Position numbers and translations under genes: made by a program. Positions 24,471-32,667 of a stretch of 42,198 bases of DNA are shown here, piece after piece. Below the pieces are notes generated by a model, which was not told the origin of the DNA, searched no databases, and worked only from the letters and a program-made list of their open reading frames with translations. The stretch is from positions 1 to 42,198 of IMG/VR virus record IMGVR_UViG_3300042402_002099; one strand, written 5' to 3'. The stretch is from a virus. The stretch's first letter is position 1; every line of letters begins with the position of its first letter.

Positions 24471-25109
24471 CTAAAATACTACCCACTTACCACTTCCGTA
24501 ATGTGGATACTTTGATTTATAAGTGTAATGGATTACATCGGATGGAATTTCTCTTTTTTTATTCCAAGTTGCTTCTGTTGGTGTATAAGTTGATACTGCA
24601 TTATCTTCAACTACAAATACAATTGGTAAGTCAAAATTTCTTGCATATTTGTGAACTTCGTAGAATATGCCACTTTCAAATGACATATCACCAATGAATA
24701 CAAACACTTTTTCATCCCCACCTTTTTGTTTAATTCCTATTGCAACACCTAATGCAATGGATAGAGTACCTCCCACAATTGCAGATGAGTAGAATTTATC
24801 ATCTATATCACATAAGGTGATAGATTTACCATCCAATATAAGTGACTCTGCATAATCGGACGAAATACCCTTTAATAACCAATGATAATGTGAACGCCAT
24901 GTTGAAAATACCCAATCGTTTTCTGATACTCTTTTGAATATTTCAATTAGTTGTTCTTCGTTTCCGTTTGATAAATGAATAGGGCCTCTTATTTTACCAG
25001 CTTCCCAATGTTCAACTATTCTATTTTCAAATCTAATAAGTTTTTCCGGTGTCCATCCAATTTTGTTTTCCGTTCTTACTATTGGATATTGTTCTAAATT
25101 TTTTATCAT
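24471..25109 (-). CDS. ThDP-enzyme E1-alpha-like protein
   Basis: 212 residues resembling the alpha subunit of pyruvate/acetoin dehydrogenase E1 but shortened (family usually above 300). RGPIHLSNGNEEQ parallels the H-x-x-x-G-x-E-A segment; VFSTWRSHYHWLLKGIS parallels the D-x-x-x-x-x-x-R-x-H-x-H segment; G140-D141 through D169-N170 (GDMSFESG ... VVEDN) is the thiamine-diphosphate/Mg binding motif GDx(25-30)N. The C-terminal region is truncated after about residue 210. The ATG overlaps the upstream RfbC-like gene by 4 bases. The separate pyrimidine-domain protein at 15020-15562 probably completes the active site. A role in C2-branch addition or a keto-acid step for sugar synthesis is inferred. 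Confidence 0.8.
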   Translation of the reverse strand: MIKNLEQYPIVRTENKIGWTPEKLIRFENRIVEHWEAGKIRGPIHLSNGNEEQLIEIFKRVSENDWVFSTWRSHYHWLLKGISSDYAESLILDGKSITLCDIDDKFYSSAIVGGTLSIALGVAIGIKQKGGDEKVFVFIGDMSFESGIFYEVHKYARNFDLPIVFVVEDNAVSTYTPTEATWNKKREIPSDVIHYTYKSKYPHYGSGKWVVF

Positions 25110-25651
25110 TTGTCTCTTTTTTGTAATATTGGATTATTTGTTGGCCATTCCATTTGATATTCCGGGTCGTTCCATTTGACTACACCCTGCTCGTCTGCAT
25201 CCACATAACCATCTTTATAAAATAAGTTATAATGAAACATACAATCAGTCAATGCGTAGTGTCCATTTGCAAATCCTGGTGGAACTAATACTTGATTTCT
25301 ATTTCTTTCAGATAAAATAAAACTTTCCCACTCTCCTGATGTTGGTGAGTTTAATCTCATATCTAAAACGACTAAATAAATGTCACCAACTGCAGCTTGA
25401 ACTAACTTCCACGTTTTACTATCCCAATGTAATCCTCTTAACACACCTTTGTATGATTTTGAGAATCTACCATGAATACTAATCTCACTTTTATCGTAGT
25501 GGATTTGTGTCATTACAGGATGTTCTTCCGAATGAAAGGTTGTAAATATTTCACCTCTATATTCTCTATAAATTGATGGAGTATATGTTGGTACTTCATA
25601 ACCAAATTTTTTCGATGGAGTAATTTGAAACTCATCCCATTTATTACTCAT
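25106..25651 (-). CDS. rfbC: dTDP-4-dehydrorhamnose 3,5-epimerase-like (RmlC/RfbC) cupin
   Basis: 181 residues from the ATG at 25651, 1 base after the upstream stop; an in-frame extension to 25717 would overlap the epimerase gene by 65 bases and adds nothing family-like. GVLRGLHWD holds the catalytic His of RmlC, VPPGFANGHYALTD corresponds to I-P-P-G-F-A-H-G-F, MFHYNLFY keeps the Tyr region and DEQGVVKWNDPEYQMEWP matches the R-G-x-x-W-N-D-P signature. The enzyme epimerises dTDP-4-keto-6-deoxyhexoses at C3/C5. No dTDP-glucose synthase (RmlA) is visible in this window, so the substrate is probably supplied by the host or by other phage genes. Confidence 0.88.
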   Translation of the reverse strand: MSNKWDEFQITPSKKFGYEVPTYTPSIYREYRGEIFTTFHSEEHPVMTQIHYDKSEISIHGRFSKSYKGVLRGLHWDSKTWKLVQAAVGDIYLVVLDMRLNSPTSGEWESFILSERNRNQVLVPPGFANGHYALTDCMFHYNLFYKDGYVDADEQGVVKWNDPEYQMEWPTNNPILQKRDK

Positions 25652-25652
25652 A

Positions 25653-26624
25653 TTATGTTTGATTTGCGTAACCCAACGGGAAACCATTTCTAAATTCTGC
25701 ACCCATTTTAGGTACAATCATTTGATATGCCATTATAAGTTCTTTAATACCTTTGTCTAAATCCATATGTGGTCTCCATCCTGTTGACTCTACTTTTTCG
25801 TTTGATACTACATAATCTCTTTTATCTGGGTCTTCGTAATAATCGTTATAAGAAACTGCAAAATCTTTTACATGAGTTTGTATTTTTTCTAATAACTCTT
25901 GTTTTGAAAGATTTGCATCACTCAATCCTATATTAAAAATTTCTCCTTTATATTTGTCGTATCTTTCTAACATAAAACAAAATACAGATGCAACATCTCT
26001 AATGTGTATAAAGTTTCTTTTAAAAGTCTTTTCAAATACAACGATATATTTGTCCGTTATTGCTTTATAAACAAAGTCATTTACCAATAAATCCGTCCTC
26101 ATTCTTGTAGATACTCCAAATACCGTAGCTAATCTGAAAATAATTGCATCGGTAGAGGTTCTTAAAAAGTTTTCAGCGTCACATTTGGTTTGGCCATAAA
26201 CTGATATTGGTGTAAGTGGAGATTCTTCGGTACATTCCGTTTGTCCTAAACCTAAACCATATCCACTATTTGTATTTGGATATAAAATCTTTTTACCTTT
26301 TCCGTTTGTAAATTTAACTATGTTTACTATTTGTTGAAAATTAATTTCTTTTGCTAATTTTGGGTCTGCAGAACATGCAGGGAATCCTACTATTGCAGCC
26401 AATGGAATTATTACATCAACTTCATTACATAATTTTTCTAATAGTGATTCATTTCTAACATCACCATAGATAAATCGAAACTTAGAAGTGTATGTGTATC
26501 CCAATAAAGATGTTTGGTTAAATATTAACTTATCCAAAACAATAACTTCATGTCCTTCGTCTAACATTCTTTTTGTTATAACCGAACCTAAATAACCAGC
26601 ACCACCCGTAATTAGTATTTTCAT
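25653..26624 (-). CDS. NAD-dependent epimerase/dehydratase (extended SDR) with intact YxxxK
   Basis: 323 residues. ILITGGAGYLGSVI (3-16) is the NAD(P) site, GDVRN (54-58), LAAIVG (75-80), and SVYGQTKCDAE carries Y143-x3-K147, the complete SDR catalytic pair, unlike the two other SDR genes of this window. FRLATVFGVSTRMR, a C-terminal RNFIHIRDVA and the STGWRPHMDLDKGI tail are typical of UDP/dTDP-sugar 4-epimerases or reductases. Followed directly by the RmlC-like gene, so the two probably act in sequence on the same nucleotide sugar. Start ATG at 26624; 10 bases after the upstream gene. Confidence 0.88.
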   Translation of the reverse strand: MKILITGGAGYLGSVITKRMLDEGHEVIVLDKLIFNQTSLLGYTYTSKFRFIYGDVRNESLLEKLCNEVDVIIPLAAIVGFPACSADPKLAKEINFQQIVNIVKFTNGKGKKILYPNTNSGYGLGLGQTECTEESPLTPISVYGQTKCDAENFLRTSTDAIIFRLATVFGVSTRMRTDLLVNDFVYKAITDKYIVVFEKTFKRNFIHIRDVASVFCFMLERYDKYKGEIFNIGLSDANLSKQELLEKIQTHVKDFAVSYNDYYEDPDKRDYVVSNEKVESTGWRPHMDLDKGIKELIMAYQMIVPKMGAEFRNGFPLGYANQT

Positions 26625-26634
26625 AAATTTACTT

Positions 26635-27387
26635 TTAAAAATAAATATTTTTATCTATATAAAATTGTGGATAATTTCCACTAAAACTTATATCCCATAT
26701 TTTATATCTATTATGATTTTGAAAATCACATAAGAATGCAAAATTATCTCTAAGTGGATGGTCATAATTTAATTTTCTTAAATTATTTTCAAATATAATA
26801 TGACTATATTTGTCATAGTAAGTATCGATTATATCCTGTGTATCAACTATGTCTAATTTTTTATTTAAAACAAAAGATAGTTTATATTCAAAATCACCAA
26901 TTGCATTATGTTCTTCGGGCCCTATCATACTACCACATGCAAACCAATAAAAACAATTTTTATATGATTCTTTAATGTCTTTTTCATATTCAATTTTTCC
27001 AATCTCAAATCCATTAACATAACATGTAATTGTTTTTTCATCATTATGGTCACAAATCATAGTATATTCATTAAAATCATTTAACTGGTCTTTTTTTAAT
27101 AAATAAATAACTTGTTTTGGAATTGCAGAACCATCTGGTTTTTTGAACCAATATGTAAATACTATATTACAATTACCATACGAATCTTTGAATGCGGAGA
27201 TTCCCGAATGCATTCCATTTCTAGAAATTATAAATGTTTCTCTTTCCGTTAATACTTCTTCGAATATTTTTGCAGTTACATGTAGTGTAAAGTCCTCATC
27301 CATCCAAGTATCAATTCTACTTGATACCGCATATCTACTTTCAGGTAATACAAAAACTATATTATCTTTATTTATTCTTAAACTCAT
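26635..27387 (-). CDS. ConA-like/LamG-type jelly-roll protein (stand-alone)
   Basis: 250 residues with alternating beta strands and conserved-looking elements of laminin G/ConA-like domains: RESFIISRNG-like segment (TFIISRNG), a YTMICDHNDEKTITCYVNGF stretch (the typical T-x-x-x-x-V-N-G hairpin) and then IGKIEYEKDI. The same domain type forms the C-terminal halves of the two GT7 proteins at 28792-31505. No signal peptide. It overlaps the upstream radical SAM gene by 4 bases. It may bind a glycan as an accessory factor; the role is inferred from fold-like features only. Confidence 0.5.
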   Translation of the reverse strand: MSLRINKDNIVFVLPESRYAVSSRIDTWMDEDFTLHVTAKIFEEVLTERETFIISRNGMHSGISAFKDSYGNCNIVFTYWFKKPDGSAIPKQVIYLLKKDQLNDFNEYTMICDHNDEKTITCYVNGFEIGKIEYEKDIKESYKNCFYWFACGSMIGPEEHNAIGDFEYKLSFVLNKKLDIVDTQDIIDTYYDKYSHIIFENNLRKLNYDHPLRDNFAFLCDFQNHNRYKIWDISFSGNYPQFYIDKNIYF

Positions 27388-28799
27388 AATTGTATTGTTT
27401 TACAGAAGTTGTAAAATTCTTCTAATTCAGGAAATGTTTTTAGAAAATTAGTTCCTCTTCTAATATCGTGATTTGAAAAGTATTGATAAAAATTATATCT
27501 ATTTTTCATTTGTGTTTCAGCATCTTGTGGTGCATTCATCCAATCATAAATTCTTTTTACTTTCTGAACTTCTACATCACTATACCCAATATGTTCGTGA
27601 CTAAAATTAGGTGCTGCATAATATGTAATCAATTTTGCTTGGTCTAAAATGTATTTAGAAAAATCCATTGGTAAAACTTGCACTGCTTGATGGAATGGAT
27701 ATCTAAGATATGACGAATCTAAAAATACTGCAGATGACCAATATCTATCGGTGGATGCATATTCGTCTTTTAATTTATAAACATTATGAATTAATTTCTC
27801 ATAATTAAAAATACTCAATGCATTATAAGTTGACATAAATGTAATAATAACTCTTGGACATTTCGTCATTATTTTATTTATATTATTCCACCATCTATTA
27901 AATTCTAATCCAGTTCTAATATATTCTGCCTGTTCTCCCCAAGTATCTACTGATGTGAAAATTACGATTTCTTTTACTTTACCACCATCTTCGATTTTTT
28001 TTATTTTTTCAATAAATTTATCAACCAAACTATCAGGTATTCCTAAATTAGAATTTATTGCTAATTTTAGCTCTGTGTTTGGATTTGGTTCATTTATAAT
28101 AAAATCCAATACACCCCAAGTATCTTTTGACAATAATGGTTCTCCTCCAGTTATTCTAAATGTATGTAAATCTCTATATAGTTCTGGCCACCATTTCCAA
28201 AATGCTTCTACATATGGATTTGCATCTTTATGTGGAATTGGAAATTTATCTTCTATTTTAAGCCATTCATTTGAATTAAATCTATCAGTTGTTGGGTAGT
28301 GGCCAAATTCTTCAACCTCTTCTACCCATTTAGAACTATATGCAGGGCCACAATATGAACATTTAAAATTACATGCATTTGAGAAAGAAACTTCCACATA
28401 TTTTGGGTTGTAGTCTTCTCTCCAATCTGAATTAAAAATTTCTTCTTTGAATGGGTATGACCAACTTTCTCCTGATTTAAAAACTCTATCACTAAATCTA
28501 TCGGAGTTATCCTCTACATTCCAACAATAATCACACTCACTAGGTCTTGCACCACTCAACATCTCTTTTCTTTTTAATTTCTTAAATCTAGTGTTGTGAA
28601 GTGCAGATGGATTTCTAGCTATTTCGACTTCTGAAATTTTATGGGTTTTTGGATGGTGACATGAGTGATTATGACCACTTTGTAATTGTAGGGTTACTTG
28701 TGTCCATTTTGCCAAACACATACCCGTACCAACCGTATTTAATTCATCTCTTACTTTTACATATAGGGGGTTCTCTATATATGTTTTATCATCACTCAT
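27384..28799 (-). CDS. Radical SAM protein with twitch-type features, copy 3
   Basis: 471 residues. An N-terminal Cys/His-rich region (C28, C47, then SGARPSECDYCWNVED with C89 and C92) precedes the radical SAM motif C143-x3-C147-x2-C150 (ACNFKCSYC) and then FRITGGEPLLSKDT as the SAM-contact GGEP motif. The layout matches the twitch-domain radical SAM proteins I know from marine phages and glycan clusters. The pre-core CxxC is usual in that family and may hold an auxiliary cluster. It overlaps both neighbours by a few bases, so translation is probably coupled. Substrate unknown; it is next to GT7-type transferases. Confidence 0.82.
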   Translation of the reverse strand: MSDDKTYIENPLYVKVRDELNTVGTGMCLAKWTQVTLQLQSGHNHSCHHPKTHKISEVEIARNPSALHNTRFKKLKRKEMLSGARPSECDYCWNVEDNSDRFSDRVFKSGESWSYPFKEEIFNSDWREDYNPKYVEVSFSNACNFKCSYCGPAYSSKWVEEVEEFGHYPTTDRFNSNEWLKIEDKFPIPHKDANPYVEAFWKWWPELYRDLHTFRITGGEPLLSKDTWGVLDFIINEPNPNTELKLAINSNLGIPDSLVDKFIEKIKKIEDGGKVKEIVIFTSVDTWGEQAEYIRTGLEFNRWWNNINKIMTKCPRVIITFMSTYNALSIFNYEKLIHNVYKLKDEYASTDRYWSSAVFLDSSYLRYPFHQAVQVLPMDFSKYILDQAKLITYYAAPNFSHEHIGYSDVEVQKVKRIYDWMNAPQDAETQMKNRYNFYQYFSNHDIRRGTNFLKTFPELEEFYNFCKTIQL

Positions 28800-30210
28800 A
28801 ACTTATTGTTTTAACATTTATCATTTTATGTCTATCATAAATAGTGTCAATTGAAATAAATTGGTATTTCATATTATTGATACCATCCGTTTTATAATCA
28901 ATTTCACCTTGTTGCATTTTTAATATATATCGCCTTTCGTTTCTTGCAGTAGTTTCACCTTTTGCCCATTTGTCAATACCACCAACACTTATCAATCCTT
29001 CCGTTTGATGTGGTAAACATTTAAATTTACCATCTCGTCTATGGGGTAATATTGTATGTGGTATTTCTATTGTTTCTTTTGTTAATTTAATATTTTCCAT
29101 TTCACCAAACTCTAAATTCATAGTGAATATATCTAATATTAAATTATCTTCAGGTGTTTCTTTATGTATATTTTTTATTTCTTCTGGAGTCAAACACCTA
29201 TTCCACATTTGTATACTTGCAATACCACCTTTGAAAAAAGATTCGACTGGTGATTTTGAGTATCCAACATAAAATGGTTCCATTCCATATCGTTTCAATG
29301 TTTCATTAAAATATAGTGGTGATTGTGTTCCAGTTCCTAATCTTGCATCACTTTCTCTACCATTTAAATAAAAATGTACTTTTTTATTTTCAGCGTCAAC
29401 TGACATTGTTATCCAACTCCATTGATTTTCATATCTTTTAATCCATTGATATAAATGTCCCTTCATTCTATCCCATAGTTGCATTGTATATGCTCTACTA
29501 TTATTAAATGACAATCCCCAATCATATCCAGGTTTTCTGAAAATTGGGTATTCTATAAATTGTCTATCTTCATCACCGATTAACCAAATAGGAACTTTTT
29601 CAATTTGTTGGTCTGCCTTTACTAATACTGAAATGGTATGTGAGTTTGAGATTGAATCTTTTTGTTCTCTACTTGGCCTAAATTGTATCTTTGAGTTTAC
29701 ACCATTAAAATTTGCCACATACATTTCTTTATTGAAATCTAATTTAGTTTTTTCAGCGTATCCTTCCATTACACATCTCCAAAAAAGGTCATCATCCTCC
29801 ATTCCCCAATCCCAATAATCATTTGAATATCCGTTAGTTCTTTCTACTTGTTCTTTTGAGAATACAACTGCACCACCAAAGTATTCCTCATATTTTAATT
29901 GATAGTCTGATTGTGATATACGAACTGCTATGTGTTGTGGATTGTCTTTTGGAAATGAATAGTCACAACTCTCATCTTCAGGAACCATATCAATGTCGTG
30001 CCATACAATATAATCACACCCATCATCAAATGCATGTTTAGCGGCAATATTTTTCATTAAACCTCTATTAAAAAGTTTATCATCACATTGGTGTGCTAAA
30101 TAAATTGTATGTTCAATTCCTCTCTCTTCCAAAAACTTTGAAACGTGAGGAACAAACTCATTCATATGAGCTTCTCTATTTCTATATGGTACACAAACTC
30201 CTAATTTCAT
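28792..30210 (-). CDS. GT7 (beta-1,4-galactosyltransferase-like) with LamG-like C-terminus, copy A
   Basis: 472 residues. The GT-A domain (1-170) has CVPYRNRE (6-13), LFNRGLMKNIA (47-56), WHDIDMVP (70-77; DxD metal site), EYFGGAVVF and YWDWGMEDDDLF (132-143), the conserved hallmarks of animal beta-1,4-galactosyltransferases (FNRG, HDVDM, WGWGGEDDD). Residues 190-340 form a LamG/ConA-like domain (HFYLNGRESD, FFKGGIASIQMWNRCLTPEE). The remaining C-terminal part ends with a beta-rich segment. The architecture suggests a transferase held to its glycan acceptor by a lectin-like module. It is a paralogue of the following gene in the array (30210-31505); the last base of that gene overlaps its ATG. 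Confidence 0.85.
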   Translation of the reverse strand: MKLGVCVPYRNREAHMNEFVPHVSKFLEERGIEHTIYLAHQCDDKLFNRGLMKNIAAKHAFDDGCDYIVWHDIDMVPEDESCDYSFPKDNPQHIAVRISQSDYQLKYEEYFGGAVVFSKEQVERTNGYSNDYWDWGMEDDDLFWRCVMEGYAEKTKLDFNKEMYVANFNGVNSKIQFRPSREQKDSISNSHTISVLVKADQQIEKVPIWLIGDEDRQFIEYPIFRKPGYDWGLSFNNSRAYTMQLWDRMKGHLYQWIKRYENQWSWITMSVDAENKKVHFYLNGRESDARLGTGTQSPLYFNETLKRYGMEPFYVGYSKSPVESFFKGGIASIQMWNRCLTPEEIKNIHKETPEDNLILDIFTMNLEFGEMENIKLTKETIEIPHTILPHRRDGKFKCLPHQTEGLISVGGIDKWAKGETTARNERRYILKMQQGEIDYKTDGINNMKYQFISIDTIYDRHKMINVKTISYE

Positions 30211-31505
30211 TATATTCCAACATTTAAATGCATTATATTATTTTGGTTAGTCTTACCATATAATTTATATTTTACTAAAGTTGAAAGGCCATCTATTTTT
30301 CTATCTCTAGAACCTATCTGTACTTCATTATTATATCTTAATTGATTCCACCTACTATTATCATCTTGCCATCTACCATCATTAAATCCACAATCTTTAT
30401 GTTCCAATTTTATTAATTTACTATTTCGTCTAAATGGAATATATGAATAATAATTTACAAATGGCTTAAAATGGTCTATATAGATATTAAAAAATTCTCC
30501 GTGATTTTCATTACCAGAAATATCAATAAATTTATATTCTTCAATATCATAATTTTGATAGTGCATTTTTACATCATCATTTTGTGTTAATAAAAATTCA
30601 TTTACACTACCTTTGAAAAAATGTTTTTTCTCATCATCCGAGCCAATTATTATATTATCTACATTTGAATAATTGTATATGTGATTAGAAAGTTCAATAC
30701 TATGTAAACTATCGTTTACTGAAAAATTTATGGTGTTGTTTTCTTTAAGATATTCAATCGATATTTTATTATTCGATACAGTTACTATATCCGAATAAAC
30801 ATCATAGTAATTACCCTTTTTATCAAACAATTGTAAATAAAATCTATTAAAAGAATTATAAAAAAGTTTGAAATCATAACCCTTTATTGATAAAATAGGA
30901 AATATATCAAATTGTAAGTTTTCATCATAAACAACTCTGGATAAATTTATATCCAATTCTATTTTAAAACTTCTATTATAATTTATAATATTAGGAATTT
31001 TTGCAAAAGCATTTACCCCATTGAAAATAGGTAATTTTTGTTTAGTAAATGTATCATTTATAATTTTTGCAAAAGGTACACTCTTTCTTACACATCTATA
31101 TCGCAAATCATCATCTTCAAATCCCCAACCCCAATATAAATTAGAAAAACCATTTATTTTTTGAAATATATCGGTAGGAAACAAAGTCATTCCGCCAAAA
31201 TAAGATTCAAATGGAATATTATCAGTTGCCAAATGGACTGGCACATTTGAGTATGAATAATCAACATCAACTGGTATCATATCAACATCGTGAATTACTA
31301 TATAATCACAATTTTCTTTTTGTGCTTCTATAAATCCAATGTTGCATAACATTCCTCTATTAAAAAGTTTAGCATTGTCTTGTTCAACAATAATAATTTT
31401 AAAATCTATATTTTTAGATTCTAAATATTCTACTATACTTTTTTTAAACTCTTGTAAATGTTCATACCTGTTTCTGTATGGAACTATTACACCAAGTTTA
31501 TGCAT
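30210..31505 (-). CDS. GT7 (beta-1,4-galactosyltransferase-like) with LamG-like C-terminus, copy B
   Basis: 431 residues with the same domain order as its neighbour: IVPYRNRYEH (7-16), KLFNRGMLCNIG (46-57), IHDVDMIP (71-78), SYFGGMTLFP (101-110), INGFSNLYWGWGFEDDDL (117-134). These match the beta4GalT catalytic core almost residue for residue, including the EDDD acid/metal region. The C-terminal domain (about 160-370) is beta-rich with FFKGSVNEFLLTQND as a LamG-like strand/loop. Divergence from copy A in the C-terminal domain suggests different acceptors. It overlaps the upstream small gene by 8 bases and the downstream copy by 1. Confidence 0.87.
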   Translation of the reverse strand: MHKLGVIVPYRNRYEHLQEFKKSIVEYLESKNIDFKIIIVEQDNAKLFNRGMLCNIGFIEAQKENCDYIVIHDVDMIPVDVDYSYSNVPVHLATDNIPFESYFGGMTLFPTDIFQKINGFSNLYWGWGFEDDDLRYRCVRKSVPFAKIINDTFTKQKLPIFNGVNAFAKIPNIINYNRSFKIELDINLSRVVYDENLQFDIFPILSIKGYDFKLFYNSFNRFYLQLFDKKGNYYDVYSDIVTVSNNKISIEYLKENNTINFSVNDSLHSIELSNHIYNYSNVDNIIIGSDDEKKHFFKGSVNEFLLTQNDDVKMHYQNYDIEEYKFIDISGNENHGEFFNIYIDHFKPFVNYYSYIPFRRNSKLIKLEHKDCGFNDGRWQDDNSRWNQLRYNNEVQIGSRDRKIDGLSTLVKYKLYGKTNQNNIMHLNVGI

Positions 31506-31749
31506 CGTTTTTGTCTTTTGGTACTACCTTGTGAAATTCAGACAAATAGTATTGAATTCTACTACTCCAATCGTCTTTATCAATTTCTTCAAACCAAACC
31601 GTAAGAGCATCTAATGAATTTGCAATCTTTTCCAAAGCTTTAACTTTTTTAGTTTCAAGCATTAATAACTCTTCATTTGAAATGATATTAGTTTGTTGTG
31701 GAATTTCATTCTTTACAACTTCTGTAACTTCTTTTTTCTTTAAAGCCAT
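31498..31749 (-). CDS. Small helical hypothetical protein
   Basis: 83 residues, ATG at 31749, an A-rich leader. A Lys/Glu start and then LLMLETKKVKALEKIANSLD suggest a short coiled-coil helix; no Cys, no membrane segment. It precedes the GT7 pair and overlaps the first of these by 8 bases, which supports it as a real gene. Function unknown; similar small coiled-coil proteins exist near tail and glycan genes of marine phages. Confidence 0.55.
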   Translation of the reverse strand: MALKKKEVTEVVKNEIPQQTNIISNEELLMLETKKVKALEKIANSLDALTVWFEEIDKDDWSSRIQYYLSEFHKVVPKDKNDA

Positions 31750-31797
31750 AACTTATTTATTTTTAGTAATATATGATTTTTTATTTGTATTGCCAAA

Positions 31798-32646
31798 TTA
31801 TATTGCAATAATTTTTTTAAATAATTTATTCCATTGTTTATACCCAAATTCTTTTCCAATATATTCAAACATATATTCACATTGGGTAACATCTATTTCA
31901 AAATTATTACTTCTTAAGGATTGATACATTTTTAAATATTCAGTTGAATAAGAATAATCTTTTTTAATATCTGCAACTTCTTTAATTCTTTTAATGCAAG
32001 TGGAATCCCATTTGAAATGATGAACTTGAACATTGTATTCATCTACCGGTGCGATTAGTGGGTGATTCCAGCCTTGCCATTTCCATGTAGTTTGTCCATC
32101 TATTTTTGCGTAATGTTGTCCTGATGTTATTTCAATATAACCTTTCATTATACACACTTTATTTGGACAGGCACCACTCATTGGATATCTAAAAAAACCT
32201 GCAACCGGAAATTGGTCAAATATATTTTCTTTTTTATTTATTTTTGGAAAATTACCCGTTTGGCCAATTCTATCTATAAAACCACCTCTAACCAATTCCC
32301 ATCCATTTCTTTCACAATCTAATATAATTTCTTTTAGTGGTTTTGAGTAGATATGAAACTCATCATCATCTGAAACTACCCACCAATCATTAGGAAATAA
32401 CATTTTAGTTTCATTATACAACTGAGTAACATATTCCCAATTAAACTTTTCCTCTGTAACTCTTTCTACAATTTTAGCCGTGTCAAATTCTTTTGTTATT
32501 TTTAAAACTTCGTTATAAGTACTTGAACCTTCCCACTCATAAACTACAACATACATTTCGTCTACCAAATCTTTATAATGATTCAGCATATGCCACAAAG
32601 TTTCTACCCTACTGCCAGTAACAGTAACTAATCTTATTTTATTCAT
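31798..32646 (-). CDS. GT-A glycosyltransferase (GT2/GT92-like)
   Basis: 282 residues. An N-terminal strand-helix (RLVTVTGSRVETLWHMLNHY), a second strand ending MYVVVYEW, and WWVVSDDDEFHIYSKPLKEI with the D93-D-D-E metal site are those of GT-A enzymes that use a DxD motif, most like GT2/GT92-type proteins without membrane helices. A central aromatic-rich part (FFRYPMSGACPNKVCIMKGY) and an HHFKWDSTCIKRI segment resemble the acceptor/metal His region. It is a separate family from the GT7 proteins. Donor unknown. Confidence 0.75.
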   Translation of the reverse strand: MNKIRLVTVTGSRVETLWHMLNHYKDLVDEMYVVVYEWEGSSTYNEVLKITKEFDTAKIVERVTEEKFNWEYVTQLYNETKMLFPNDWWVVSDDDEFHIYSKPLKEIILDCERNGWELVRGGFIDRIGQTGNFPKINKKENIFDQFPVAGFFRYPMSGACPNKVCIMKGYIEITSGQHYAKIDGQTTWKWQGWNHPLIAPVDEYNVQVHHFKWDSTCIKRIKEVADIKKDYSYSTEYLKMYQSLRSNNFEIDVTQCEYMFEYIGKEFGYKQWNKLFKKIIAI

Positions 32647-32667
32647 TTAATTTTTTATTAAACTTTT

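Noticed and set aside
25652-25717. 22-codon N-terminal extension of the RmlC-like gene
   Set aside because: It runs inside the upstream epimerase gene in another frame; ATG at 25651 starts just after that gene's stop.
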